Of a stretch of 64,000 nt of DNA, positions 34,583 to 41,363 are shown in pieces. Within the stretch, counting starts at the first letter, position 1. Every line of letters starts with the position of its first letter. The notes beneath the pieces are model-generated. The model searched no databases and had not been told where the DNA came from. It worked only from the letters and a program-made list of their open reading frames with translations. A program made the translations under genes and the position numbers. This DNA comes from Anaerozeibacter quisquiliarum (GTDB taxonomy: Bacteria > Bacillota > Clostridia > Christensenellales > Aristaeellaceae): NCBI GenBank assembly GCA_051162045.1, contig JBISDI010000005.1, one strand, 5' to 3'.

Positions 34583-36157
34583 CTAGCCCAGCACGATCGC
34601 CTTGCCCGCGATTCGCTCTACAAAGCGCCGGTCGTGTTCGACGAACACCATCGTGGCTTCCGATTCCGCCAGCATGTTCTCCACCTGCTCGCGGGACTCG
34701 AGGTCGATGTAGTTGAGCGGCTCGTCCCATACGTAGATGTGCGCGGGGCTTGCCATGCTGGCGGCCAGCAGCACCTTCTTGCGCTGGCCCAGCGAGTAGC
34801 CTCGCATGTCGCGCTCAAACGCCTCGCGCGGGAAATCCAGCTTGCGCAGCAGCATCAGGAACCGACTCAGATCGAGCGCGCCTTGCTCCGCAAGCGCCAC
34901 CGGCGTGCCCGAGAGCTGATCCGCCGTCTGCGGCATGACCGAGATGACGAGGTTGCTCGCGCGGGTCAGCTGGCCCGACATCGGCTCGAGCGCACCCAGC
35001 AGCAGCTTGATAAGCGTGGACTTGCCCGAGCCGTTCGGCCCGACCAGCGCCAGCCGGTCGCCCTGCGCAAGCTCGAAGCTTACCCCTTCGAACACCGGCC
35101 GCCCGTCGTACCCGGCGGCGATGTCGCGCAGCCGCATGAGCACCTTCGCCGGGTGCGGGAGCGCCTCGAGCTTGAGCGCCGAGGCGTATTCGAGGTCCTT
35201 GAGCAGCGCTTCCCTTTCCTCGATCTTGCGCTCGGTGCGCACCTGGATGGACAGCGCGCGCTTCATCGCCTTGGCCGCCAGGTGTCCTACGCGCCCCCGG
35301 TCGGCCATGTGGGTGCCGATCTTGGTCGCCTCCACCTTGTCGCTGAACGCGCGCTTCTCGGTGGCCGACTCCTTGAGCCGCTTGATCTCGCCGGAGAGCC
35401 TCGCGTTCTGCTCGATCTCGAACTCGTCCCGCAGCCGCTTATTCTCGCGGTAGGTGGAGTAGTCTCCGGCCGTCACCTCCGCACCGGTTTTGTTGAGCGA
35501 GATGATGTGATCGACCGTCTGATCCAGGAACCAGCGGTCGTGCGACACCAGGATGAACCCCGACTTGGCGCGCAGGTAGTCCGCCGCCACCCGCCGCCCC
35601 TCGGCGTCCAGATGGTTGGTGGGCTCGTCGATCAGCAAAAACTGGTTCTTGCGCACGAACAGCGCCGCCAGCAGCATGCGCGTGCGCTCCCCGGGGCTGA
35701 ACGAGCCCAGCGGGCGAACAAGCGCTTCCGGGTCCACCTTGACCCGCTCGGCCTCGCGCTTGAGCGCTTCGTCGATTGCGTACCCGCCCGCCGACGCGTA
35801 GCGCGTCTCCAGCTCGCCCCATTGCGCGAGGGAGGCCTCATCGCCCTGATCCAGCAGCTGCGCCATGCGCGCTTCCCACGCGCAGAACGGCGCGACCGAC
35901 TCGCGCATGCACGTCAGCGCGCTCTTCGATGGGTCCACCGGCAACGGGAACATGCTGAAGCCCACGCTGGCGGTGATTTCGCCCTGCCCGCGCAGTTCGC
36001 CGGCCAGCAGCCTAATCAGCGTGGTCTTGCCCCGGCCGTTGCGCCCTACCAGCCCCAGCCGCCACCCGGTGTCCATGTGGAATTCCAGCCGCTCAAACAC
36101 CGGCGTGAAGCTGCCCGGGTAGGTGAAGCTCAGGTTTTTGATTTGTATGATGGACAT
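34583..36157 (-). CDS. Lsa-type ABC-F ribosomal protection protein
   Basis: A 524-residue cytosolic tandem ATPase without membrane domains. The N-terminus MSIIQIKNLSFTYPGSF matches the Lsa group. Domain 1 has GRNGRGKTT, a variant signature FSPGERTRM and LIDEPTNHLD. A charged interdomain linker of about 80 residues follows, the part that reaches the ribosomal P site. Domain 2 has GPNGSGKST, YSLGQRKK and VWDEPLNYIDL, a hallmark of Lsa. Lsa proteins dislodge lincosamides, streptogramin A and pleuromutilins from the peptidyl-transferase centre; the spectrum here is unproven. ATG 36157 follows GGGGGGA. Expression probably depends on the leader described separately. Confidence 0.87.
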   Translation of the reverse strand: MSIIQIKNLSFTYPGSFTPVFERLEFHMDTGWRLGLVGRNGRGKTTLIRLLAGELRGQGEITASVGFSMFPLPVDPSKSALTCMRESVAPFCAWEARMAQLLDQGDEASLAQWGELETRYASAGGYAIDEALKREAERVKVDPEALVRPLGSFSPGERTRMLLAALFVRKNQFLLIDEPTNHLDAEGRRVAADYLRAKSGFILVSHDRWFLDQTVDHIISLNKTGAEVTAGDYSTYRENKRLRDEFEIEQNARLSGEIKRLKESATEKRAFSDKVEATKIGTHMADRGRVGHLAAKAMKRALSIQVRTERKIEEREALLKDLEYASALKLEALPHPAKVLMRLRDIAAGYDGRPVFEGVSFELAQGDRLALVGPNGSGKSTLIKLLLGALEPMSGQLTRASNLVISVMPQTADQLSGTPVALAEQGALDLSRFLMLLRKLDFPREAFERDMRGYSLGQRKKVLLAASMASPAHIYVWDEPLNYIDLESREQVENMLAESEATMVFVEHDRRFVERIAGKAIVLG

Positions 36158-36200
36158 GTCGATCCCCCCATTCAGTTCGGTCGGCGTCGGACGGATCATA

Positions 36201-36237
36201 CAAAATGAAACGAACCGCAGAAAGAATCTGCGGCTCG
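36201..36237 (-). terminator. Intrinsic terminator in the ABC-F leader (attenuator)
   Basis: On the minus strand CGAGCCGCAGA (36237-36227) pairs with TCTGCGGTTCG (36221-36211) around a 5-nt loop, with one G-U pair, then TTTCATTTT. It sits between promoter and gene, about 45 nt before the ABC-F start, where it can only act as an attenuator. Confidence 0.8.
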
Positions 36238-36326
36238 CAAATTACGCGATGGCATGTTCCGTCTGACGCGCCGTATCGCGGCCCCCCAGGGGACGCGAAT
36301 CCGGCCGGCCCCGAAGGGCCTATGCA

Positions 36327-36347
36327 TTACAGACGGTTTTTGCGCAT
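36327..36347 (-). CDS. Leader peptide MRKNRL upstream of the ABC-F gene
   Basis: A six-codon reading frame (Met-Arg-Lys-Asn-Arg-Leu, stop TAA), preceded by AAGGAG with 7-nt spacing and by a promoter whose start site lies about 20 nt upstream. Its last codons (CCGTCTG on the minus strand, 36336-36330) are exactly complementary to CAGACGG at 36265-36259 between the leader and the attenuator terminator. Drug-stalled ribosomes on this ORF would mask that pairing. This is the classic design of ribosome-mediated attenuation for ABC-F, Erm and Cat genes; the peptide itself I do not recognise. Confidence 0.65.
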   Translation of the reverse strand: MRKNRL

Positions 36348-36375
36348 TGGACGGCTCCTTTACGTTTATGCGCAT

Positions 36376-36404
36376 AGTATGCCACAACATCGGCCCGCTG
36401 TCAA
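36376..36404 (-). promoter_or_regulatory. Promoter of the leader-ABC-F transcript
   Basis: On the minus strand TTGACA (36404-36399) and CATACT (36381-36376) are separated by 17 bp. The -35 is perfect and the -10 fair. It diverges from the GNAT promoter at 36434-36462. Confidence 0.65.
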
Positions 36405-36433
36405 CATGAGTTTTGTGGGTTCGCGTTTTTGGC

Positions 36434-36462
36434 TTGATTCTTTACCGTACTTGTCATATTAT
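36434..36462 (+). promoter_or_regulatory. Promoter of the GNAT gene
   Basis: TTGATT (36434-36439), 17-bp spacer and TATTAT (36457-36462). The -10 overlaps ATG 36461, which argues for translation from ATG 36494 instead. Confidence 0.6.
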
Positions 36463-36493
36463 GAATAAGGCATACAGAAAGTGTTGTGATGGA

Positions 36494-36922
36494 ATGGAGA
36501 TTGCGATTGATTACGACTGCGACGAGCGGGAATTCCTGCATTCGGTTCGCGTAAACGGCCTGCTCGCATACAACATGAAGGCGACAAGGGGCCAACTGAA
36601 GGTACCGGATCTGGCGTTTGCCCATGTGGCGCGCGACGAAGCGGGCGCCGTCGTGGGCGGCATATCCGGCTCCACCTATCTCTCGTCGCTGGAAATCGAG
36701 GCGCTTTGGGTGGACGAGGCCTACAGAGGGCGGGGGATCGCGTCGCGCCTGCTTACGGCCATCGAGCGCCGTGCCCAAGAAGCCGGATGCCGGCTGGCCC
36801 ACCTGACGACCTACTCTTTCCAAGCCCCGATTTTCTATCAGAAGCAGGGCTATGCCGTCTGCGGAGAAATCGACGGCTTTCCCGATGGCATCAAGCTGTA
36901 TACGCTGAAGAAGCAACTGTGA
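36494..36922 (+). CDS. GNAT-family N-acetyltransferase
   Basis: A 142-residue acetyl-CoA-dependent acetyltransferase. The acetyl-CoA motif is VDEAYRGRGIASRLL, followed by YSFQAPIFYQKQGYAV, the usual C-terminal beta-bulge and Tyr region. The substrate is not predictable. ATG 36461 (153 residues) is in frame but overlaps the predicted -10, so 36494 is taken as the start although its ribosome site is weak. It is divergent from the ABC-F leader. The 195 nt after its stop hold no convincing gene, only the terminator of the facing gene. Confidence 0.85.
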   Translation: MEIAIDYDCDEREFLHSVRVNGLLAYNMKATRGQLKVPDLAFAHVARDEAGAVVGGISGSTYLSSLEIEALWVDEAYRGRGIASRLLTAIERRAQEAGCRLAHLTTYSFQAPIFYQKQGYAVCGEIDGFPDGIKLYTLKKQL

Positions 36923-37087
36923 ACGCATCGGTGCGATAAACAAGGGCAAGATCACCGTGCCGAAGACGAAGCCGGACAAAGAGATGGCCGCGGAACATGG
37001 CGCGGAGGGGCTGGGCAACTGCCGGGCGCAAAGCCATGTTCTTCGCCAAATCTTCAGGGAATTCCATATCCGCATCTCCGTTACGAC

Positions 37088-37111
37088 AAAACGCCCCGCC
37101 GAGGCAGGGCG
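37088..37111 (-). terminator. Terminator of the small basic-protein gene
   Basis: On the minus strand CGCCCTG (37111-37105) pairs with CGGGGCG (37098-37092), with one wobble, around CCTCGG and followed by TTTT. Confidence 0.7.
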
Positions 37112-37117
37112 AGCAGG

Positions 37118-37360
37118 TTATTTTTTCTTTTTTTTGACAAACGCCAAAATTTCCTCCGGCGTGACCTCGGCCTCTTTGAGCGCGGCAACCGCTTTGCTGA
37201 AGCTGGGCTTGCGCTCGGTCTTGGGTTTTTCCGCGCCGATCTGGTCGCGCCTGACAATCAATTGGTCGATCATCTTCTGATGGTAGGCGATTTTCCCATT
37301 GATCTCGGCTTTACGTTCTTCGACCGTGCGGCGAATGCGAGTCTTCTTTCCCTCGCTCAT
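37118..37360 (-). CDS. Small highly charged protein, function unknown
   Basis: An 80-residue, lysine- and arginine-rich protein with a probable helical coiled coil around RRTVEERKAEINGKIAYHQK, a middle low-complexity part and the C-terminal helix TPEEILAFVKKKKK. I do not recognise a named family; small proteins of this look occur in Clostridia. ATG 37360 is used because the longer frame to 37429 lacks a ribosome site and covers the preceding small ORF. It is followed at once by an intrinsic terminator and probably shares the promoter at 37557-37585 with the 41-codon ORF upstream. Confidence 0.65.
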   Translation of the reverse strand: MSEGKKTRIRRTVEERKAEINGKIAYHQKMIDQLIVRRDQIGAEKPKTERKPSFSKAVAALKEAEVTPEEILAFVKKKKK

Positions 37361-37392
37361 ATAATAACCACCCTTCTCTTGCTTTGCGCATA

Positions 37393-37518
37393 TCATAGCA
37401 CGGGGAGAGGAGAAATGCAATACGGGCAATCGGTCTTGACCAGCTTCGACGGTTCAGGGATTGCCTCGTCATCATCCTCAAGCGTCCGCATATGCCCGCC
37501 CAATGCTTTCCTGCTCAT
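37393..37518 (-). CDS. Candidate 41-residue small protein with a CxxC pair
   Basis: A short minus-strand ORF starting with MSRKALGGHMRT, then an acidic LEDDDEAIPEP patch and KTDCPYC near the C-terminus. GGGAGG lies about 9 nt upstream and a sigma-A promoter (37585-37557) is placed for a 5' UTR of about 30 nt. The charged 80-residue protein gene follows 32 nt later. The CxxC could bind zinc, but two cysteines alone are weak evidence. It is too short for a codon-usage argument. Confidence 0.4.
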   Translation of the reverse strand: MSRKALGGHMRTLEDDDEAIPEPSKLVKTDCPYCISPLPVL

Positions 37519-37556
37519 ACCCTCAGCCTCCCATTTGCACCTTATGACTGATAAAG

Positions 37557-37585
37557 TGTATAAGGGTGACGCAAGGATTATGCAA
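37557..37585 (-). promoter_or_regulatory. Sigma-A-like promoter for the two small-protein ORFs
   Basis: On the minus strand TTGCAT (37585-37580) and TATACA (37562-37557) are separated by 17 bp. Confidence 0.55.
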
Positions 37586-37752
37586 AATACCCTGTTGGGA
37601 ACAACTTTTTATCCGGAGGTCACGAAAGTAAGGGAAGGCGCAGAGCGAGCGCGCACAGCATTGAAACTGCATATCCGCCCCCAAAGATACCTTTTCATCA
37701 ATAGAGAACGTATTGGAAGCGCCTATACAGCTTGACGAAGCGGGTCACGAAT

Positions 37753-37952
37753 CATACCAGATGGAATCATGAACGCGTTCATGCTTCCGGCTGGTATGAG
37801 CAATAGGCCAAACGGGTGCGGGTGGACACAACTCGCCCCCGCAAGGAATGACGGGCGAGGAGCGGGGGACAAGAGCATGAGATCGGAACGCCGACAAAGG
37901 GGTTGGCGGGCTGACGCGCCGCGCAAAGTGCAATCCTCCGCGCGGCGCGTCA
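37753..37952. repeat. Two strong hairpins in a gene-free stretch
   Basis: The 370 nt between the small-ORF promoter and the SpoIID-like gene hold no convincing gene. Hairpin 1: CATACCAG (37753-37760) pairs with CTGGTATG (37791-37798), with the inner palindrome ATGAACGCGTTCAT. Hairpin 2: a 13-bp perfect stem, TGACGCGCCGCGC (37912-37924) with its complement (37940-37952), just after the SpoIID-like stop on the minus strand but without a U-tract. Confidence 0.7.
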
Positions 37953-37962
37953 TCGATGCCAA

Positions 37963-39735
37963 CTATTCTATTGTAAGATAGTCCATCGACGCGTAGCCGT
38001 TGAGCTCGGCGGTTTGGATTCTTGCCCAGCCGCTGGGCAGTTCCTCCACCACGATCACGCGCTGCGCGTTGTCGAGCGTGCCCAGCAGCTTGCCGGTGGT
38101 GGCGGCCTGATCGCGTACGTTGAGCGTCGAGCCCTTTGAACCGAGCGTCACGCGGGCGTAGGATTCGCCGTCCTTCAGCGCGGGCAGCGGCGCGGGGGTG
38201 GGCTTGGGCGTCGGGCGCGGGCGCGCCTTGCCGAGCGAGGCGCTGAGCGCTTCAAGCTCGGTGAGCGGCGCGCGCACGTACTGCTCGGCGACCAGCGTCA
38301 TGCCGGGGTAGTAGAAGCCGAGGATATCCTGCCACTTTTTGCCGTGCGCCCCCGCCATCTGCTGCGCGCCGCGCTGGCTCATGCCCACGCCGTGCCCAAA
38401 CCGGCGCGACTCGATCCGGAACGCGTCGGGCGCTTCGCCTTCGCGCGCCGCCCGGTCGCCCACGAGCTTGACGACCGACGCGATTTCGCAGTCGGAGCCG
38501 CTGATCTTAAGGCCGTAGTTGGGCTTAAGGTCCTTGTAGAAGTCGAGTTCCGTGTACAGCGTCTTGCCCACGGTCTCTACGCGGTTGAGCGGCTGCATCC
38601 TGGCGTCGGGCGTGGGGCCGGGGCCGTACAGCAGCTTACCCTCGACGGTCATCCCCACCCGGATCTTGCGGAACATCCGGTTGCCCGGGCCGAACATGGG
38701 ATCGGTGGGTTCGGCGCTGACGAGGGCGATCAGCCGGATGTCGCCGATCTCGTCGCTGTACCCGAGCGCCGACAGCTGCTCGGTCAGCCCGGCGCGAAGC
38801 TTCGCGCGCAGGTCGCGGCCGAGCTTTGCGGGATCGGCCGGCAGCGTCAGCGACTTGACCGGGCTCGAGGGATTTTCCAGGTCGTAGGGGTCGTCGCGCA
38901 CGGTCAGCCAGCCGTAATCGCCCGCTCCGCCCCATAACTGGTCGGGCAGCGCCGTTTGGCCGCCGTTGCTGGCGGTGAAGTAGCAGGTGGCGTATTGATC
39001 GCGGTATCGCCCGACCACTCCGCGCGTCTCTGAGACCGCCAGCGCGGCGTTTTCGTGCTTGGGGTTCACGCCCTTGAACACCTGGTCGGCAGTCGTGTCC
39101 ACTACGTCGTAGGCCCGGCCGGGGTGCTTGCGGCTCATCGCGTAGGTGCGCGCCGCCACCGCCTGCGCCTTGAGCGCCTCGATCGGGAACGAGTCGCTCA
39201 TCTCGTAGGGTACCACGCCCAGCAGGTAGTCCTCGATGTCGAGCGCGGCGGTTGCCCGGATCGCGCCGGCTTCGTTTTCCAGTGTCAGGTCGCCCGGGTA
39301 CAGCGTCTCGCGGCCGGTCTCGTGGATGCGGATGCCGTTGTCCGCGCCATCTTTTACGGCGTGGCGCGTCAGCGTGAACGACGGCCCCATGTTGAGCGTC
39401 AGAGCGCCGCAGTTCAGCAGCAGGTCGTCGCCGTCGATCGCCACTTTAACCTCGGCGTCCCGCGCGAAGCGAAAGCCCCGGTCGTTTTCGACCGTGTAGC
39501 TGCCCGACAGCGTGAGCCCCAGCGCGACCGGCCGGCCGAGCGATTTGAGCAGCACGCGCAGCAGCGCGCTTTCCTCGGTGGGGCGCGGCGAGGGACTCAC
39601 CGCGGGCGCGGGGGCGAACACCGGCGCGGGTGTCGGCGTAGGCGCGGCGCTGAACGGCCAGAACGCGCGCGCGCCGGCGGTCAGCGAAAGCGTGAGGGCC
39701 AGCGCAAGCGCGGCCGGGCGAATGAGTCTTTTCAT
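37963..39735 (-). CDS. Exported SpoIID/LytB-domain protein with C-terminal SH3b domain
   Basis: A 590-residue exported protein. The signal peptide (MKRLIRPAALALALTLSLTA) is followed by a Pro/Thr linker (about 35-65). The SpoIID domain spans about 175-500 and has both signatures: YEMSDSFPIEALKAQAVAAR with the catalytic-type glutamate, and GHGVGMSQRGAQQMA. After a second Pro-rich linker an SH3b domain (about 520-590, STLNVRDQAATTGKLLG) ends the protein. SpoIID is a lytic transglycosylase acting on denuded glycan during engulfment. This longer version has a different architecture and could be a general cell-wall enzyme. ATG 39735 follows GGAGG. Confidence 0.9.
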   Translation of the reverse strand: MKRLIRPAALALALTLSLTAGARAFWPFSAAPTPTPAPVFAPAPAVSPSPRPTEESALLRVLLKSLGRPVALGLTLSGSYTVENDRGFRFARDAEVKVAIDGDDLLLNCGALTLNMGPSFTLTRHAVKDGADNGIRIHETGRETLYPGDLTLENEAGAIRATAALDIEDYLLGVVPYEMSDSFPIEALKAQAVAARTYAMSRKHPGRAYDVVDTTADQVFKGVNPKHENAALAVSETRGVVGRYRDQYATCYFTASNGGQTALPDQLWGGAGDYGWLTVRDDPYDLENPSSPVKSLTLPADPAKLGRDLRAKLRAGLTEQLSALGYSDEIGDIRLIALVSAEPTDPMFGPGNRMFRKIRVGMTVEGKLLYGPGPTPDARMQPLNRVETVGKTLYTELDFYKDLKPNYGLKISGSDCEIASVVKLVGDRAAREGEAPDAFRIESRRFGHGVGMSQRGAQQMAGAHGKKWQDILGFYYPGMTLVAEQYVRAPLTELEALSASLGKARPRPTPKPTPAPLPALKDGESYARVTLGSKGSTLNVRDQAATTGKLLGTLDNAQRVIVVEELPSGWARIQTAELNGYASMDYLTIE

Positions 39736-39810
39736 GAATGCCTCCGACAAAATATGACAACATTTTACCTTTGACGGCGGTTTCTGCCGCAATGTTCCTT
39801 TCTTAACCAA

Positions 39811-39845
39811 AAGCCACCGTCCTGCCAAATATCGGCAGGACGGTG
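39811..39845 (-). terminator. Intrinsic terminator of the dipeptidase gene
   Basis: On the minus strand CACCGTCCTGCC (39845-39834) pairs perfectly with GGCAGGACGGTG (39826-39815), then GCTTTT. Confidence 0.88.
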
Positions 39846-39876
39846 TGAAGTTATACAAATTTCAGGCAAAAATTGG

Positions 39877-41292
39877 TTATTTTCCCGCCAGGTGCGCGAT
39901 CGCGTGGGCCATGATGCGGATCGACAGCATGTACTTCTCGATATCCACGTATTCGTCGGGCATGTGGCAGCGCTCCTCGTCGCCGGGGAACAGCGTGCCG
40001 AACGCCACGGTGTTGGGCATCATGCGCGAGTAGGTGCCGCCGCCGATCGCCATGGCGTAGGCCGGCAGGCCGGTCTGCTCGTGGTACACCCGGAGCAGCC
40101 CCTGTACGACCGGGTGATCCTCGGGCACGTGCAGCGGCACATGGCCGCCGGTGCGCGTCACGGATACCTTGTAAGGCGACAGCGCCATCACCGCCGCGCC
40201 GCACATTTGAACCTCGTCGGCGCTGATCGGATAGCGGATGTCCAGTTGCGCCCACAGCTCGTTGCCGTCGTAGCGCAAGAGGCCCAGATTGCAGGTAAGC
40301 GCGCCGGAGAGCTCGTCCGATTGCCTGATGCCCAATCCCTCGCCGTCGTAAGCTACGCCCAGTGTTTTCGCCAGCGCTTCGATCGCACCGCGGCTGCCGC
40401 CGCCCGCGCCCAGTTCGTCAAGCGCGATAAGCAGCGCGCCCGCGGCGTTGAAGCCGGTGTGGGGCATGGCCGCGTGGGTCTGGATGCCGGTCGAGGTCAG
40501 CTTCGCGCGCCCGTCGCTTAAGATTTCGAGTTTCAGGTCGAACCGCTCGTGCGCGGCCGCAATGGAGCGGACCCGGCGCTCGATTTCCTCAAAGCTGTGC
40601 TCGCCCAGGCCCAGCTCGCATGTCGCGAGACCCGGCACCACGTTTTGCCGGACGCCGGCGTAGAGCGAATACACGGGCAGCGCGGCGTTCGCTTCGCCGC
40701 CGGTCAGCTTTGACAGTCGAAGCGCCAGCCCGCCCTTCTCGATGTTAATCAGCGGATACTCGGCGTCGGGCGAGAAGCCGTAGTCGGGCATCTTGCGTAC
40801 CGCGGCGTAATGGCGCATGTCGCTCATGCCGGTCTCCTCGTCGCAGCCCACGATCAGCCGCACCGCGTGCTTGAGTGGGATGCCGGCTTCGCGCACCGCG
40901 CGCATGGCGTACAGCGCCGCCAGCGCCGGGCCCTTGTCGTCCTGCGTGCCGCGCCCGTACAGCCGGCCGCCCTCGATCTCGCCGCCGAACGGGTCGTGCT
41001 CCCAGCCGTCGCCCGCCGGCACGATGTCGAGGTGGGCGAGTATGCCCATCACCTGGTCGCCCGCGCCCATCTCGGCCGAGCCGGCATAGCCGTCCACGTC
41101 GTCGGTCGCAAAGCCCAACGCCGCCGCGTCCCGCAAAAACAAATCGAGCATCCGGCGCACATTGTCCCCAAACGGCGCATTGCCGGCGCTTTGTGCGGCC
41201 TGCACGCTGTCGATCGCCACCCACGAGCGCAGCTTCCCGAGAATCTCATCCCGCCACGACGCGATCAGCGCGTCCATTTGTTGTAAGCTCAT
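39877..41292 (-). CDS. pepV: M20 dipeptidase, PepV/Sapep-like
   Basis: A 471-residue dinuclear zinc aminopeptidase-type dipeptidase. Ligands and catalytic residues are in place: HLDIVPAGDGWEHDPF (His), YGRGTQDDKGP (bridging Asp), CDEETGMSD (catalytic Glu) and FSPDAEYPL (Asp). The lid domain lies between about 190 and 370. It would cleave Xaa-dipeptides in the cytoplasm. GGGAGGG is 6 nt before ATG 41292. It is monocistronic, 72 nt after the uvrC stop. Confidence 0.9.
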   Translation of the reverse strand: MSLQQMDALIASWRDEILGKLRSWVAIDSVQAAQSAGNAPFGDNVRRMLDLFLRDAAALGFATDDVDGYAGSAEMGAGDQVMGILAHLDIVPAGDGWEHDPFGGEIEGGRLYGRGTQDDKGPALAALYAMRAVREAGIPLKHAVRLIVGCDEETGMSDMRHYAAVRKMPDYGFSPDAEYPLINIEKGGLALRLSKLTGGEANAALPVYSLYAGVRQNVVPGLATCELGLGEHSFEEIERRVRSIAAAHERFDLKLEILSDGRAKLTSTGIQTHAAMPHTGFNAAGALLIALDELGAGGGSRGAIEALAKTLGVAYDGEGLGIRQSDELSGALTCNLGLLRYDGNELWAQLDIRYPISADEVQMCGAAVMALSPYKVSVTRTGGHVPLHVPEDHPVVQGLLRVYHEQTGLPAYAMAIGGGTYSRMMPNTVAFGTLFPGDEERCHMPDEYVDIEKYMLSIRIMAHAIAHLAGK

Positions 41293-41363
41293 TGCATGCC
41301 CTCCCAAGCAGTCTTGCTCTGTAAGTGCATTATAACACACCGGCGCGCGGATAACCAGCCGGA

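Noticed and set aside
36957..37117. Frame reading MPKTKPDKEMAAEHGAEG after the GNAT gene
   Set aside because: Superficially protein-like at its start, but it runs into the terminator and antisense of the small-protein gene and has no Shine-Dalgarno site. It may be a relic; not supported.
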